Below, piece by piece: positions 47,001 to 55,495 of a DNA stretch of 64,000 bases. A model generated the notes under the pieces. That model was not told where the DNA came from. It made no database searches and saw nothing but the letters and a program-made list of their open reading frames with translations. The stretch's first letter is position 1; every line of letters begins with the position of its first letter. Origin of the DNA: Asparagopsis taxiformis (lineage: Eukaryota > Rhodophyta > Florideophyceae > Bonnemaisoniales > Bonnemaisoniaceae); the NCBI GenBank assembly GCA_030407315.1, contig JALQPE010000474.1, positions 1 through 64,000 of the forward strand, given 5' to 3'. The translations under genes were made by a program, and so were the position numbers.

Positions 47001-47276
47001 TTCTTCCGTGCCCTGCGCAACCCAAGCGCCAAGGTCCGCGTATGTGAAACCTCCCGGCTTGTCCGTCAAGTCTGCGAAACTTGAGTGGGCGAACAAATCC
47101 AGCAAGAGGCGGAGGAAGTCTTTGCCAGCGAGAGTAGTTTCGCGGGCGGCGCGACCTACGTTTCGACGTGTACCCATGTCACTAGAATCCTCCCAAGGGC
47201 TAGCGGGTTCGCGCAGAATTGGCACGGTTGCGTCGTCAACGATCGGATTGCTGTTGCGCCTGCGCTTATTCGTCAT
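44073..47276 (-). CDS. DNA methyltransferase-SET fusion protein, intact
   Basis: A 1067-residue uninterrupted frame. Residues 1-430 are helical and unrecognised and include a Pro/Ser/Thr-rich linker. The methyltransferase has Leu-Thr-Asp-Pro-Pro-Tyr-Asn at 505-511 (target-base motif) and Asp-Pro-Phe-Ser-Gly-Thr at 748-753 (SAM-site motif), in beta-class order expected for N6-adenine or N4-cytosine methylation. A very acidic insert (about 580-620) sits inside it. The SET domain spans about 898-1061: Gly-Arg-Gly-Leu-Phe at 911-915, Phe-Ile-Asn-Asp-Pro at 993-997 and Leu-Tyr-Val-His-Tyr-Gly at 1055-1060, with Tyr clusters between. It is a paralogue of the 28798-32263 protein but lacks the ParB-like N-terminus. 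Likely nuclear, methylating DNA and a protein such as a histone; targets are inferred. Confidence 0.82.
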   Translation of the reverse strand: MTNKRRRNSNPIVDDATVPILREPASPWEDSSDMGTRRNVGRAARETTLAGKDFLRLLLDLFAHSSFADLTDKPGGFTYADLGAWVAQGTEEQFLALQGRLSMAFSGRSKNAGVEADVAEIVMAEMNVERAKQIVRLALPIAEFSRQDERIGQWVEHCILSGIVPQTFLIGCNMLPSPLQAPQRGEPSAFVLAPPETFEVLMYFQALSIIRNHNKNLPRRRIGDAAEEGNEAARVPAHRKSTNRACYVVQVLYHAWTDVAFAAKFSSFEELMAPYIIFDSSEHWFDVLDEGLFAPIEQKLDLYHDKAPLSHPDGYGGKVETRTSAQHSAFRDLVRKFFDRLQFLIVNPDLYTWPESDRWGALEIYLSSGNPDKLPAYFDTLDEDVMAVLRPAPQAADAEKVPKPVDDTPTRRNTGGRGLVPSTRHTTRLQLGPGRTSLTAQGPSPPSPSPHATEEQESEGQALAKDFLSKMSQYCRVYDVPFEDLVSADESREHVPITGNVQLILTDPPYNVRRKRNDSNSSYDRLTAEDMQASIEVFDELLRPGGHGIVFCSVLQFYEWFHYLETYKGPQSEGPTDAAASDDGSDEEEVTSMNSDSEASQHSGEESADEEEEEDEEEEDVVRNSVFFVDEVPLLFVRLPGHLYQMPGRKRYQRMNMAEVAIHFWKRGVPFKTGSEMVAYRNHGYMDGTYPAWCNVTINMPAIDSNEMVWRTRSTTGATVRVRAEQKSVALMMELISQHSQPGDIVVDPFSGTFATGKAAMSLPEHRVFVGSDMDKLCVARSLPKLCAVMSRVILSNNTDMRVTTEAKQSAEKFLASPSVTMRTQRERRIIEPPPGLPLYQRFPKYIRQYLWQLCPESIASHEHMEKPVHYWPPSLRRWLQTENPRVMRAHDCVAKKLSVRPSLIKHPNAGRGLFAEQTFNVGDEVCAYYGTVVYSDMSKESMRFAYGEGHMAITKETFLMYAIKLYATAEDDENIEHPIWIVPAPFCSAQFINDPRYLRGEDTPAEDTRRMANVEFVENYSSGSTGKKLKAKDLENPKIIVVRAIRDIRPGQELYVHYGTAFRAWN

Positions 47277-47600
47277 AATGGAATGAGTGGAAATTCGGTA
47301 CAGGATGGCGACCGCTCGGCGAGACAGTCAAATTTGACGACGTATCTCGTGACGTTTGCACTCTTTCGTGAGGAACACTGGTTGATATCGAACGGAACAG
47401 AGTATACGGGTACACAGCACTGGAAAGGTCTTGAAACCCGTAACCGGTGTAGGTAATAAGTTGTGACGGATACGTGGTAGAGAAAAATTTTAAAAAGATT
47501 GTGATTCCCTGTCTTTGAGGGTTGTACTGCACGGCCGCCATGGCGGCTGTGACTGCAGTCACATAGGTTGTCACAGGTGCATCACGCTTACCAGGTGAGC

Positions 47601-47807
47601 GACATCCGGACGGCCACTGGACATGGGGATGTCCAGCTCAGATGCATTGCTGGCCAGACCAGAAATTCTACAATTTCGGGCAGCAAAAATATTGCAAAAA
47701 AACATCGATTTGGGCGGTCGATTGTGCCGTACGGCACACCCCCATCTCAAAAACATGTTCACATGTGCATGTTTTTGAGAATAGCCCAAATTTTAATTCA
47801 AATCAGG
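47601..47807 (+). repeat. R repeat copy 2 (right inverted end)
   Basis: Matches the reverse complement of copy 1 over most of its length. The inner ~25 bp is more divergent; the rest, including GTGCCGTACGGCAC and the CTCAAAAACATG hairpin, is nearly exact. Confidence 0.9.
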
Positions 47808-48831
47808 ATGCAGATATTCGTCTTCTAGCATTGTCAGAACACATTCGTATAACCACATTTGGAGAACCTGAGCCCAGAGCTATCGGTTTTGGCGGGAGCT
47901 AAGCCATATCTCATATAATCAGTAACTACTTCCCGCCAGCTGAGTGGTGGAACCCCTGCTATTTCTACCAACGAGACATACGGGGTGTCAACTCGGCAAT
48001 CGTATATGATTTGGGTGCTAAATTTATTCAAGAGACGAATGGGCTTCGAAAAGGAGCCCAACAACGTCTTCTTGTGATCCATGGGTATAGGACTACTCTA
48101 TTCTTCTCCAGGCTTCCACCATAGCCTCCTCCACCACCTCCGTTAATGGATCGAATATCCGAACCGCACCTCAACATGCTTTTCTTCTCATCCATGGGTA
48201 CTGACATCTGCGAGATGTGAGTCACATGTTCTCCAGGCTTGCACCATAGCCTCCTCCACCACCTCCGTTAATGGCAACATGTGAGATGTCAGTACCGGAC
48301 AAGTTCTCCAGGCTTCCTCCGTAGCCACCTCCTCCACCTCCGTCTGTGGGAATCAACACAACATCACCACTGCGTCTTACCTCACATCCACATCTCTCCG
48401 GGATGAAAACGGACGGACGACATAGGGTTTGTAGACGTTTAGAATCTTGTTAGAAAAAAGTAAACGAAAGAGAAGTTCTCTTTCATGGAATGATATCTCG
48501 TCCCTGTCGCAATATGTTCCATTTTCATTTTCTCGGGTTGCACACCCATCATGGGTGATCAAGGCCTGGATCGAACCCTCCGAGGGTCTTCGATGGATAG
48601 GACAGATAGTGGAAGGCTTTTAAGCCTGTGACCAAGCGGCTATTGATTGGTTGGAGGAAGGAAATTACAGAGGAAATATAGCTGAGTACGGTGCTCGCGA
48701 TAGCTGTTAGGTTAAAGTCAAATATGTTTTTCGATTATTTTTCGTACGGAAATGGCTTCGAAAAGACGATGGAGAGCATCGTCATGAAGGAGAGGATTCT
48801 TTCTGCTTGTTAGAATCGGTTTAGAGGAGAT
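47808..48831. other. Spacer with Gly-rich coding-like repeats
   Basis: No full gene is recognised. Three copies of a ~46-bp unit (48104-48150, 48229-48274, 48304-48350; TTCTCCAGGCTTCCACCATA then GCCTCCTCCACCACCTCC) translate on the minus strand as a run of six Gly, Tyr-Gly-Gly-Ser-Leu-Glu. Reading through copies 3 and 2 is continuous and then hits a stop. Confidence 0.5.
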
Positions 48832-49893
48832 AGCTAATGCATTACTGGCCAGCCCAGAACTTGTAGAATTTCGGGCAGGAAAAAAATTGCAAAATTTTAT
48901 CGATTTAGGCGGTCGAAAGTGCCGTACGGCACACCCCCATCTCAAAAACATGTTCACATGTGCATGTTTTTGAGAATAGCCCAAATTTTAATTCAAATCA
49001 AGGTGTCTAATTTGGCCAGAACGGCCCCAGGCACCGGCCGCCGCCCCGAGTGGGGTTGTCACTGGCTTCTGTAGGCACTAACTGTAAGGCTAAATGGCGT
49101 CTGACGAAGGGTCAATTTCAGGCTCAATACGCCAGGGACAGGTCTTGGTCCTTGTTCCATCATGGTCCCGCCTCACTCTCTCACGACCAACCTGAAATGG
49201 ACGTCCGGTGGATGTCCAGCTCGATTGCACTGCTGGCCAGCCCAGAAATTCTAAAATTTCGGGCACAAAAAAATTGTAAAAATCATCGATTTGGGCGGGT
49301 CGATTGTGCCGTACGGCACACCCCCATCTCAAAAACATGTTCACATGTGCATGTTTTTGAGAATAGCCCAAATTTTAATTCAAATCAGGGTGTCTAATTT
49401 GGCCACAACGGCCCCAGGAACCGGAGCCGCCGCCCCGAGCGGGGTCATCACTGGCTTCTGTAAGCACTAACTGTAAGGCTAAATGGCGCCGAAAGATGGG
49501 TCGATTCCAGGCTTCAAGCCTAAGTTATGCTAGGTACGCATCTTCTTCCGTGTTTCATAATGGTCCCGCCTTACTCCCTCAACACAAACACTACTCACCC
49601 ATCACGTTACTCATATTCCGTGCACTTTATATTAGTAGTGATCCCGCCTGCTTAGTTACTGCAATGCGTGGATGTAGGCAGCACACGATCAACCTGAAAT
49701 GGACGTCCGGTGGATGTCCAGCTCGATTGCACTGCTGGCCAGCCCAGAAATTCTAAAATTTCGGGCACAAAAAATCTTGCAAAAATCAACGATTTGGGCG
49801 GGTCGATTGTGCCGTACGGCACACCCCCATCTCAAAAACATGTTCACATGTGCATGTTTTTGAGAATAGCCCAAATTTTAACTCAAATCAGGG
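48832..49893 (+). repeat. Left R-repeat array: copies 3-5 with shared spacers
   Basis: R copies at 48832-49002 (5' truncated), 49189-49390 and 49691-49893 are all in the same orientation. Spacers begin GTGTCTAATTTGGCC and continue with GGCCCCAGG...CACTGGCTTCTGTA. The first spacer is ~185 bp (type 1, ending TTGTTCCATCATGGTCCCGC), the second ~300 bp (type 2, including GAAGCCTAAGTTATGCT-like sequence and TTAGTAGTGA). Both spacer types recur in the right array in the reverse order. Confidence 0.88.
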
Positions 49894-50239
49894 TGTTCCC
49901 CGGATAAAGGGGTGCTCGCAGCCGCCCCAAAAGCCGCCTAGCTTGACAGCTGTAATTTTAACACATTACACATCAAGGACACTGCCTGCTTCACGCCACC
50001 TCGTCAGGTTTCGAGAGCCCGACTCGGGCCCGTTCCGAACGGACACTCACATCTCGATTGCCTGTCTTGCATTCCAGCGGTCACGATAGGTGTGTACCTA
50101 ACAAAATTTCGGTTGTATTGTGTTATTATTTCCAGCGATTGGCGTTCACGACCATTCTTCAAGCAACGTGAAACCTACCATCCACATCACTCGAATACGT
50201 CAACGTCAACCATCTCTTTTACTTTCCAACTCAACAATC
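49894..50239. promoter_or_regulatory. Upstream region of the intact ParB-dioxygenase gene
   Basis: About 345 bp without another gene. The last 130 bp form a C/A/T-rich leader (CATCTCTTTTACTTTCCAAC) before the start codon; TTGTATTGTGTTATTATTTCC at about 50113-50133 is the best TATA-like stretch. Confidence 0.35.
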
Positions 50240-53200
50240 ATGGCGGATACGCATTTCAGCAGTTTGTTTTCAACGGTTTGCGGCGATCAAGTGAGCGCGT
50301 CAGCGGAGTCGCGCGGACTCAAGCGCGGCGTCGATGTCAATTTGTTTGCGGACGTGGACGGTGCGGCTGTGCATATTGGGACGGCTTCGGTGAGCACTGC
50401 TGGTGGCGATGTTGGCCTTCCGCGCACGCTGCACAACCACAAGCTGCCGGAAACCGACGAGGCCGACTACATCGTCGTGCGCAACATTGCGACTAAGGAC
50501 AAGTTCAAGGACCTCCCGTTCCCGTACATGTTTGATGGCGCCGAGGGACCGCCGGAGACGATGGGTGGAGCATACGCCGCGGCGTTTTACCCTTGGGATA
50601 CTCGGATGATGCGCCCCGCTGCGGAGGATGGCCCTAGCGACATTCGTACCCCTGCTGCAGCGTCAAACTTCAACGCAGCGACGAACCAGGCCAGCTCGGG
50701 ACGGATGCCCAGTACCGGTCCGGCAGGCGAAATCACTGGTTCGGGGGGTACGAAGCATCCAGCACGCTCCGTCCCGGTTTCGGGAGGCACGAAGCGCCCT
50801 GCTCGCTCTGCAAGACCCTCCAGTGGAGGCACGAAGCACCCTGCTCGCTCCAACGTCACCGAAGCTACTACGCAGGACGTAACCGAAGTGGACGACGAAC
50901 CGGAGGTGGCGGAAAGCATTCGTGAGCAGCAGGGGACGCAAATTACGGTGCCCAAGTTTGTGACGTCGGATTACGTCGGAGAAGGAGCGACTGTGCTGGT
51001 GAGGCAGCTAGTGGAACCGGCCGTGACCCTTCGGGATGTGAAAGAAGACCACGTGGAGGACCTGCGCAACAATATGTTGGCTGTGGGGTATGTGAGCTCT
51101 TCGCGTATCACTGTGACGGTGCTGAGGTCGCAGAACACGCATCTGCCCGCCGACACGCGTCTGTTCCAGAATGGCAAATTCCATGCCAATGCGAACGTGA
51201 CCGTGATCGACGGACTGCATCGTCTCAATGCTATGCATAGCATTGCCGATGACTTCACGCGCCTCACCCGTATGCACAGAACCAAGCTGCCACAGGACGC
51301 AAACCGCTTGCGCTGGGTTACTCAGCCTCTGGATGTGTACTACCTTCGCCGCAAGGACGACAGTGATCTTCAGCCTCATGAGATCATCCACAAGAGTGCA
51401 GAGTCGAACCATACGACTGGGACGCAACTGACGGAGCGCTCCCTGGTTCGAATCTTGTCGTCCATCCAGCAGTTCATCCGTACGATTGCTGTTGCAAATA
51501 ACGTGGAAAACGCTGGCGACTTGCGTGAGTCTGATGTCATCCGAACATTGTTCGAGGCGCAGTTCATGGGGATGATGAATTCAACGAACACGGCCCGGCG
51601 GTGGACGCGTTTGGCTATAGCAACGCTGAAGCATCCTGTTCTCGACGAAGTGTTGCGTGAGCTGAACAATTCCGAGCGCCGCAACGAGATTGGGATAACG
51701 CACCTGGACCACAAGATAGTGCGCGAGTTGCTGGAAGAAAACTTTGTCTTCGTCTTGCGTGGTCTTTCGGAGTACTTGAACCCTGCTCATGGTGGACGTC
51801 CGGATGGACGCTTTGACGTGAACGACTTCTATACATACGTCCGTCGCGTGACTGCAATAGCAAATTCTCTGTACGCTGCGTATGGGCGCCCAAAGAGTAT
51901 TATGCGCAAGTCATTTCTGAGCACAGAGATGGCAATTGGGTCGGTTAAGCAGCCGAAGGAGTTGCAATGGCATCTCACCAATGCCATTGCAATGTATAGA
52001 GGGGACGACCGGAGCAGTGAGGTTCGAATGCGACGGAGAACCACGCGTTTACAGGATTTGGAAACGAACTTGAAAGAGTTTTTCAATCCGACATTGAAGA
52101 AGAAGACTAAGGCTCGACGCAAACGCCGCCCTTCTGCTGCCAATGTGAGACTCACTCACAAGAAGCAGCGGAATGTCGAACATGAGCCTGCTTCGCATGG
52201 CATCCGCCGCCGTTCACAGCGACTTCGCTCGACGGGGAGCACACGCCTCGAGGAAGAAGAGCCGGTTGTGGTACAACAATCCGCCGGGGAAGAAGAGCAG
52301 GCCGTTGTTGATAAACCCACCGATCAACAACAAGCCACTGCTTCCGGTGATGAGGTTGACGAAGACTCCGCCCGTTCCCCCGATTCTGCCGTTGAGATTG
52401 TCCCCCAAGATAACCAACGTGCTGGTGCGACTCCCTCCAACCAAGAATCTGTCCATACCGCTTCGGACGAGGAAGACAAACAGGGTGCAGACGAGGGCCA
52501 AGTCGAAAGCAAGGGGGTCCGCGAAGTGACAATTACATTCACTGTTCCGGAAGGAGTGGAAGTCGATGAAGACGGTTACATCGTTCGTGACTCTCCTTCT
52601 GAACACGACCTCCTGTTCGACGACCGTATGCCATCTCTTCCCGACGATTTCGAAGTCAAAGACCGAGCTGAAGGGCATCATCTGGCGCAGCGTCCCGCGG
52701 ACGTCATCGCATCGGTGAGGGTTGGCTGTCTGCCCCCGATTGAGCTCAGGTTGTTATTGGAGAGTGTGGAAATCGATGAGGAGGGCAGAGAGGTGAGGTA
52801 TTTGAAGCAAGTGGCGATGGACCCTGTGTTTGAGGGGCTGCATATTCCGGAACAACATCGGGCTCGTCATCTTGTTTTCGAGATCGACACCATCTATCCG
52901 ATGTTTTTCGCAGCGTGGAAGATGGCTGCCAAGGCGATGTGTGAGCCTACATCGACGTTTCTACCCTCGAGGCTGGACTTCGCCCAGGTTGCGCGAATGT
53001 CTACAAGCTGGAAGGATTCGTATGAGGCCGGCACTGGTATGGCGTACTTCCACAATTGCCGAACGGAAATCAACGAGCGAGGGTATACGGTGATGCACAA
53101 TTTCGCGGATGTAAGCTACCTCGATGCGTCGGACAAGTTCCCATTTGACTTGGGTCTCATGGAAGAAATTCCTAACCAGGAATTGTTTCGGTACTTTTTG

Positions 53201-54196
53201 GGAACGTGGGAGGGGGAGGAGGTGCACAAGGACCCTGGGAACCGGCAGCTGTGGAGTCCCATTGTCAATACTGGGGACGATGAAACAGATGAGAAGAACC
53301 GGAATGAGGGGAGGGCTCGCTTCACGTCTACGCGCCACTGCCTGGTTGACTATGCCGAGAACGATGAGACGCATATCGACCGGTTCAAGTTTGTGACGCG
53401 GCGAGCCCTGCTGGATGTGTGGTTGGGAATCCTTGTCCGGCTGATAGGGCTGGAGGAGTGCGGTTTACCGGGAGAAAAACTTGTCATGCCGGCATCTGGG
53501 GGACGGTTTTTGATAACGGGAAAGGGGTGTCCTCGGCAGGTCCCACACAATGATTTCCCTGTTCCTCCTCGCGACCGCAAAGATCAACTTCCGGGTTACT
53601 TTGTTATTGCCAACGGAGATGACCCATTCCCTATCTGGGTGTGTCCAGGGTCCCACAAGTACGTCTTTTCCAAAGCGCTGGAATTAGATATGTACGCCAA
53701 GACGATGAAGCTGAAGAAGGTAATCGTTCCGCCACGTTCAGTCTTCATCGGTCACGGCCATGTACAACATGCCGGGGCAGGGCATGTCGACAGAGTTGTG
53801 TCACACACGACAACGAGGTATCACACGTATTTCAGGAATGCGTCGTATCCGATTCCCGACAATGTTTCGTTTGGTTTCATCAGGCGGTTGGGATTCGAAG
53901 AAGAAGTAATCGCCAATGCTCCGCGCCGGTCTGCCAGGCAAAGTCAACCGGCACCTGTCAATGTTCGCCACAAGACAGTTGTTCCCATCCCGGTCAAGAA
54001 AGATCGTAGGCCGAAGACAGGGCAACTCGGAATCATGCGGATGAAGACGACAGAAGCTCCCAAGAAGAGAACCCTCACACCGGGTCAAAAATTCATCTTG
54101 AGCTATTCAACTCCACAGTTGCCGATAACGCCTATTCTGCCGGGAGATCCTGAATATAGTGAGGACGAAGAGGAAGAACAATTTTCCGACGGCTAG
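50240..54196 (+). CDS. ParB-like domain / 2OG-Fe(II) dioxygenase protein C, intact
   Basis: An uninterrupted 1318 residues from the ATG in AATCATGG. The frame is open 40 codons further upstream, but that segment is leader-like. Residues 165-204 hold three near-repeats of Ser-Gly-Gly-Thr-Lys-His-Pro-Ala-Arg-Ser. A ParB-like domain spans about 235-370 with Val-Ile-Asp-Gly-Leu-His-Arg-Leu-Asn-Ala-Met at 322-332. A helical region follows (380-610), then a basic stretch (615-665) suited to nuclear import or DNA binding, and an acidic linker (670-755). The dioxygenase is about 900-1215: His1103-x-Asp1105, Cys-Pro-Gly-Ser-His at about 1134-1138 as in PhyH-type enzymes, His1177 in Val-Gln-His-Ala-Gly, and Arg1193. 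The complete HxD...H...R set predicts an active enzyme. Basic and acidic tails end the protein. Substrate unknown. Confidence 0.8.
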   Translation: MADTHFSSLFSTVCGDQVSASAESRGLKRGVDVNLFADVDGAAVHIGTASVSTAGGDVGLPRTLHNHKLPETDEADYIVVRNIATKDKFKDLPFPYMFDGAEGPPETMGGAYAAAFYPWDTRMMRPAAEDGPSDIRTPAAASNFNAATNQASSGRMPSTGPAGEITGSGGTKHPARSVPVSGGTKRPARSARPSSGGTKHPARSNVTEATTQDVTEVDDEPEVAESIREQQGTQITVPKFVTSDYVGEGATVLVRQLVEPAVTLRDVKEDHVEDLRNNMLAVGYVSSSRITVTVLRSQNTHLPADTRLFQNGKFHANANVTVIDGLHRLNAMHSIADDFTRLTRMHRTKLPQDANRLRWVTQPLDVYYLRRKDDSDLQPHEIIHKSAESNHTTGTQLTERSLVRILSSIQQFIRTIAVANNVENAGDLRESDVIRTLFEAQFMGMMNSTNTARRWTRLAIATLKHPVLDEVLRELNNSERRNEIGITHLDHKIVRELLEENFVFVLRGLSEYLNPAHGGRPDGRFDVNDFYTYVRRVTAIANSLYAAYGRPKSIMRKSFLSTEMAIGSVKQPKELQWHLTNAIAMYRGDDRSSEVRMRRRTTRLQDLETNLKEFFNPTLKKKTKARRKRRPSAANVRLTHKKQRNVEHEPASHGIRRRSQRLRSTGSTRLEEEEPVVVQQSAGEEEQAVVDKPTDQQQATASGDEVDEDSARSPDSAVEIVPQDNQRAGATPSNQESVHTASDEEDKQGADEGQVESKGVREVTITFTVPEGVEVDEDGYIVRDSPSEHDLLFDDRMPSLPDDFEVKDRAEGHHLAQRPADVIASVRVGCLPPIELRLLLESVEIDEEGREVRYLKQVAMDPVFEGLHIPEQHRARHLVFEIDTIYPMFFAAWKMAAKAMCEPTSTFLPSRLDFAQVARMSTSWKDSYEAGTGMAYFHNCRTEINERGYTVMHNFADVSYLDASDKFPFDLGLMEEIPNQELFRYFLGTWEGEEVHKDPGNRQLWSPIVNTGDDETDEKNRNEGRARFTSTRHCLVDYAENDETHIDRFKFVTRRALLDVWLGILVRLIGLEECGLPGEKLVMPASGGRFLITGKGCPRQVPHNDFPVPPRDRKDQLPGYFVIANGDDPFPIWVCPGSHKYVFSKALELDMYAKTMKLKKVIVPPRSVFIGHGHVQHAGAGHVDRVVSHTTTRYHTYFRNASYPIPDNVSFGFIRRLGFEEEVIANAPRRSARQSQPAPVNVRHKTVVPIPVKKDRRPKTGQLGIMRMKTTEAPKKRTLTPGQKFILSYSTPQLPITPILPGDPEYSEDEEEEQFSDG

Positions 54197-54470
54197 ATAG
54201 CTTAACAACTACTACTTTGGTAAACAATTATCGAGAATATAATCATCTCCTTTATCACTTCCAATCTATGAACCTAGTATAATGTACTTCCGTTCCATGC
54301 TTTCAAACTAGATTGTCCATTCCCTCGTGGGTTGGAGCATGATTTCCAGGACGATTCCCTCACATCTCTAGACTCGATGGTCTATGGTAGAAATAGCAGA
54401 ACAATTGGGTTTGTACGTGCTTCATCGCCTACTTGCTTCCGGTAATGGGTGGACGTGCACGATACACGAT
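54197..54470. other. 3' spacer of gene C
   Basis: No gene seen. AT-rich, including TATAATGTACTT and TATAATCATCTCC stretches. Confidence 0.4.
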
Positions 54471-55495
54471 CAACCTGAAATGGACGTCCGGTGGATGTCC
54501 AGCTCAGATGCATTGCTGGCCAGCCCAGAAACTCTACAATTCAGGGCAGAAAAAAATATTGCAAAAAACATCGATTTGGGCGGTCGATTGTGCCGTACGG
54601 CACACCCCCATCTCAAAAACATGTTCACATGTGCATGTTTTTGAGAATAGCCCAAATTTTAATTCAAATCAGGGTGTCTAATTTGGCCACAACGGCCCCA
54701 GGAACCGGCCGCCGCCCCGAGCGGGGCCATCACTGGCTTCTGTAAGCACTAACTGTAAGCCAAAATCGCGTCTTACGAAGGTTCGATTCCAGGCTTGAAG
54801 CCTAAGTTATGCTTGGGTGACATCTTTTTCCCTGTTTCATCATGGTCCCGCCTTACTCCCTCAACACAAACACTACTCACCTATCACGTTACTCATATTC
54901 CGTGTACTTTGTATTAGTAGTGAACCCGCTGGCTTAGTTTCTGCAATGCGTGGATGTAGGCAGCACACGACCAACCTGAAATGGACGTCCGGTGGATGTC
55001 CAGCTCAGATGCATTGCTGGCCAGCCCAGAAATTCTAAAATTTCGGGCACAAAAAAATATTGCAAAAAACATCGATTTGGGCGGTCGATTGTGCCGTACG
55101 GCACACCCCCATCTCAAAAACATGTTCACATGTGCATGTTTTTGAGAATAGCCCAAATTTTAATTCAAATCAGGGTGTCTAATTTGGCCACAACGGCCCC
55201 AGGAACCGACCGCCGGCCCGATCGGGGGCTATCACTGGCGTCTGTAAGCACCAACTGTAAGCCGGAGCCGGCTGCCGCCCCGATCGGGGCTATCACTGGC
55301 TTCTATTAGCACCAACTGTAAGCCAAAATCGCGTCTCACGAAGGGTCGATTTCAGGCTCAACACGTCAGGGAAAGGTCTTGGTCCTTGTTTCATCATGGT
55401 CCCGCCCCACCCTCTCGCGACCAACCTGAAATGGACGTCCGGTGGATGTCCAGCTCGATTGCATTGCTGGCCAGCCCAGAAATTCTAAAATTTCC
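54471..55495 (+). repeat. Right R-repeat array: copies 6-8 with shared spacers
   Basis: R copies at 54471-54674, 54972-55175 and 55422-55495 (3' truncated after AATTCTAAAATTTC). Spacers are type 2 and then type 1, mirror-ordered relative to the left array, while the repeats themselves keep the same orientation. Each full copy has GTGCCGTACGGCAC and the CTCAAAAACATG hairpin. The type-1 spacer has gained an internal ~60-bp duplication (CTGCCGCCCCGATCGGGGCTATCACTGG). Confidence 0.88.

Larger units (their letters stand above)
43647..47807. mobile_element. Inverted-repeat-bounded unit carrying the methyltransferase-SET gene
   Basis: Two ~205-bp copies of the palindromic R repeat face each other with ends CCTGATTTGAATT... 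outermost (43647-43850 and about 47601-47807) and enclose a single gene with its flanks. This is the layout of a DNA transposon or captured-gene cassette without its own transposase. Flanking bases do not show a clear target-site duplication. It may be nested in the larger cluster II element. Confidence 0.6.

Noticed and set aside
19931..54196. Plasmid or phage origin because of ParB-like proteins and DNA methyltransferases
   Set aside because: The domains are fused to SET and long low-complexity linkers, start codons sit in eukaryotic-type contexts with TATA and pyrimidine-rich leaders, and the neighbours are eukaryotic transposons.
48832..55495. CRISPR-like reading of the R repeats and spacers
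   Set aside because: Repeats are ~205 bp, spacers 185-300 bp and shared between arrays, and the setting is eukaryotic; they are transposon-type repeats.
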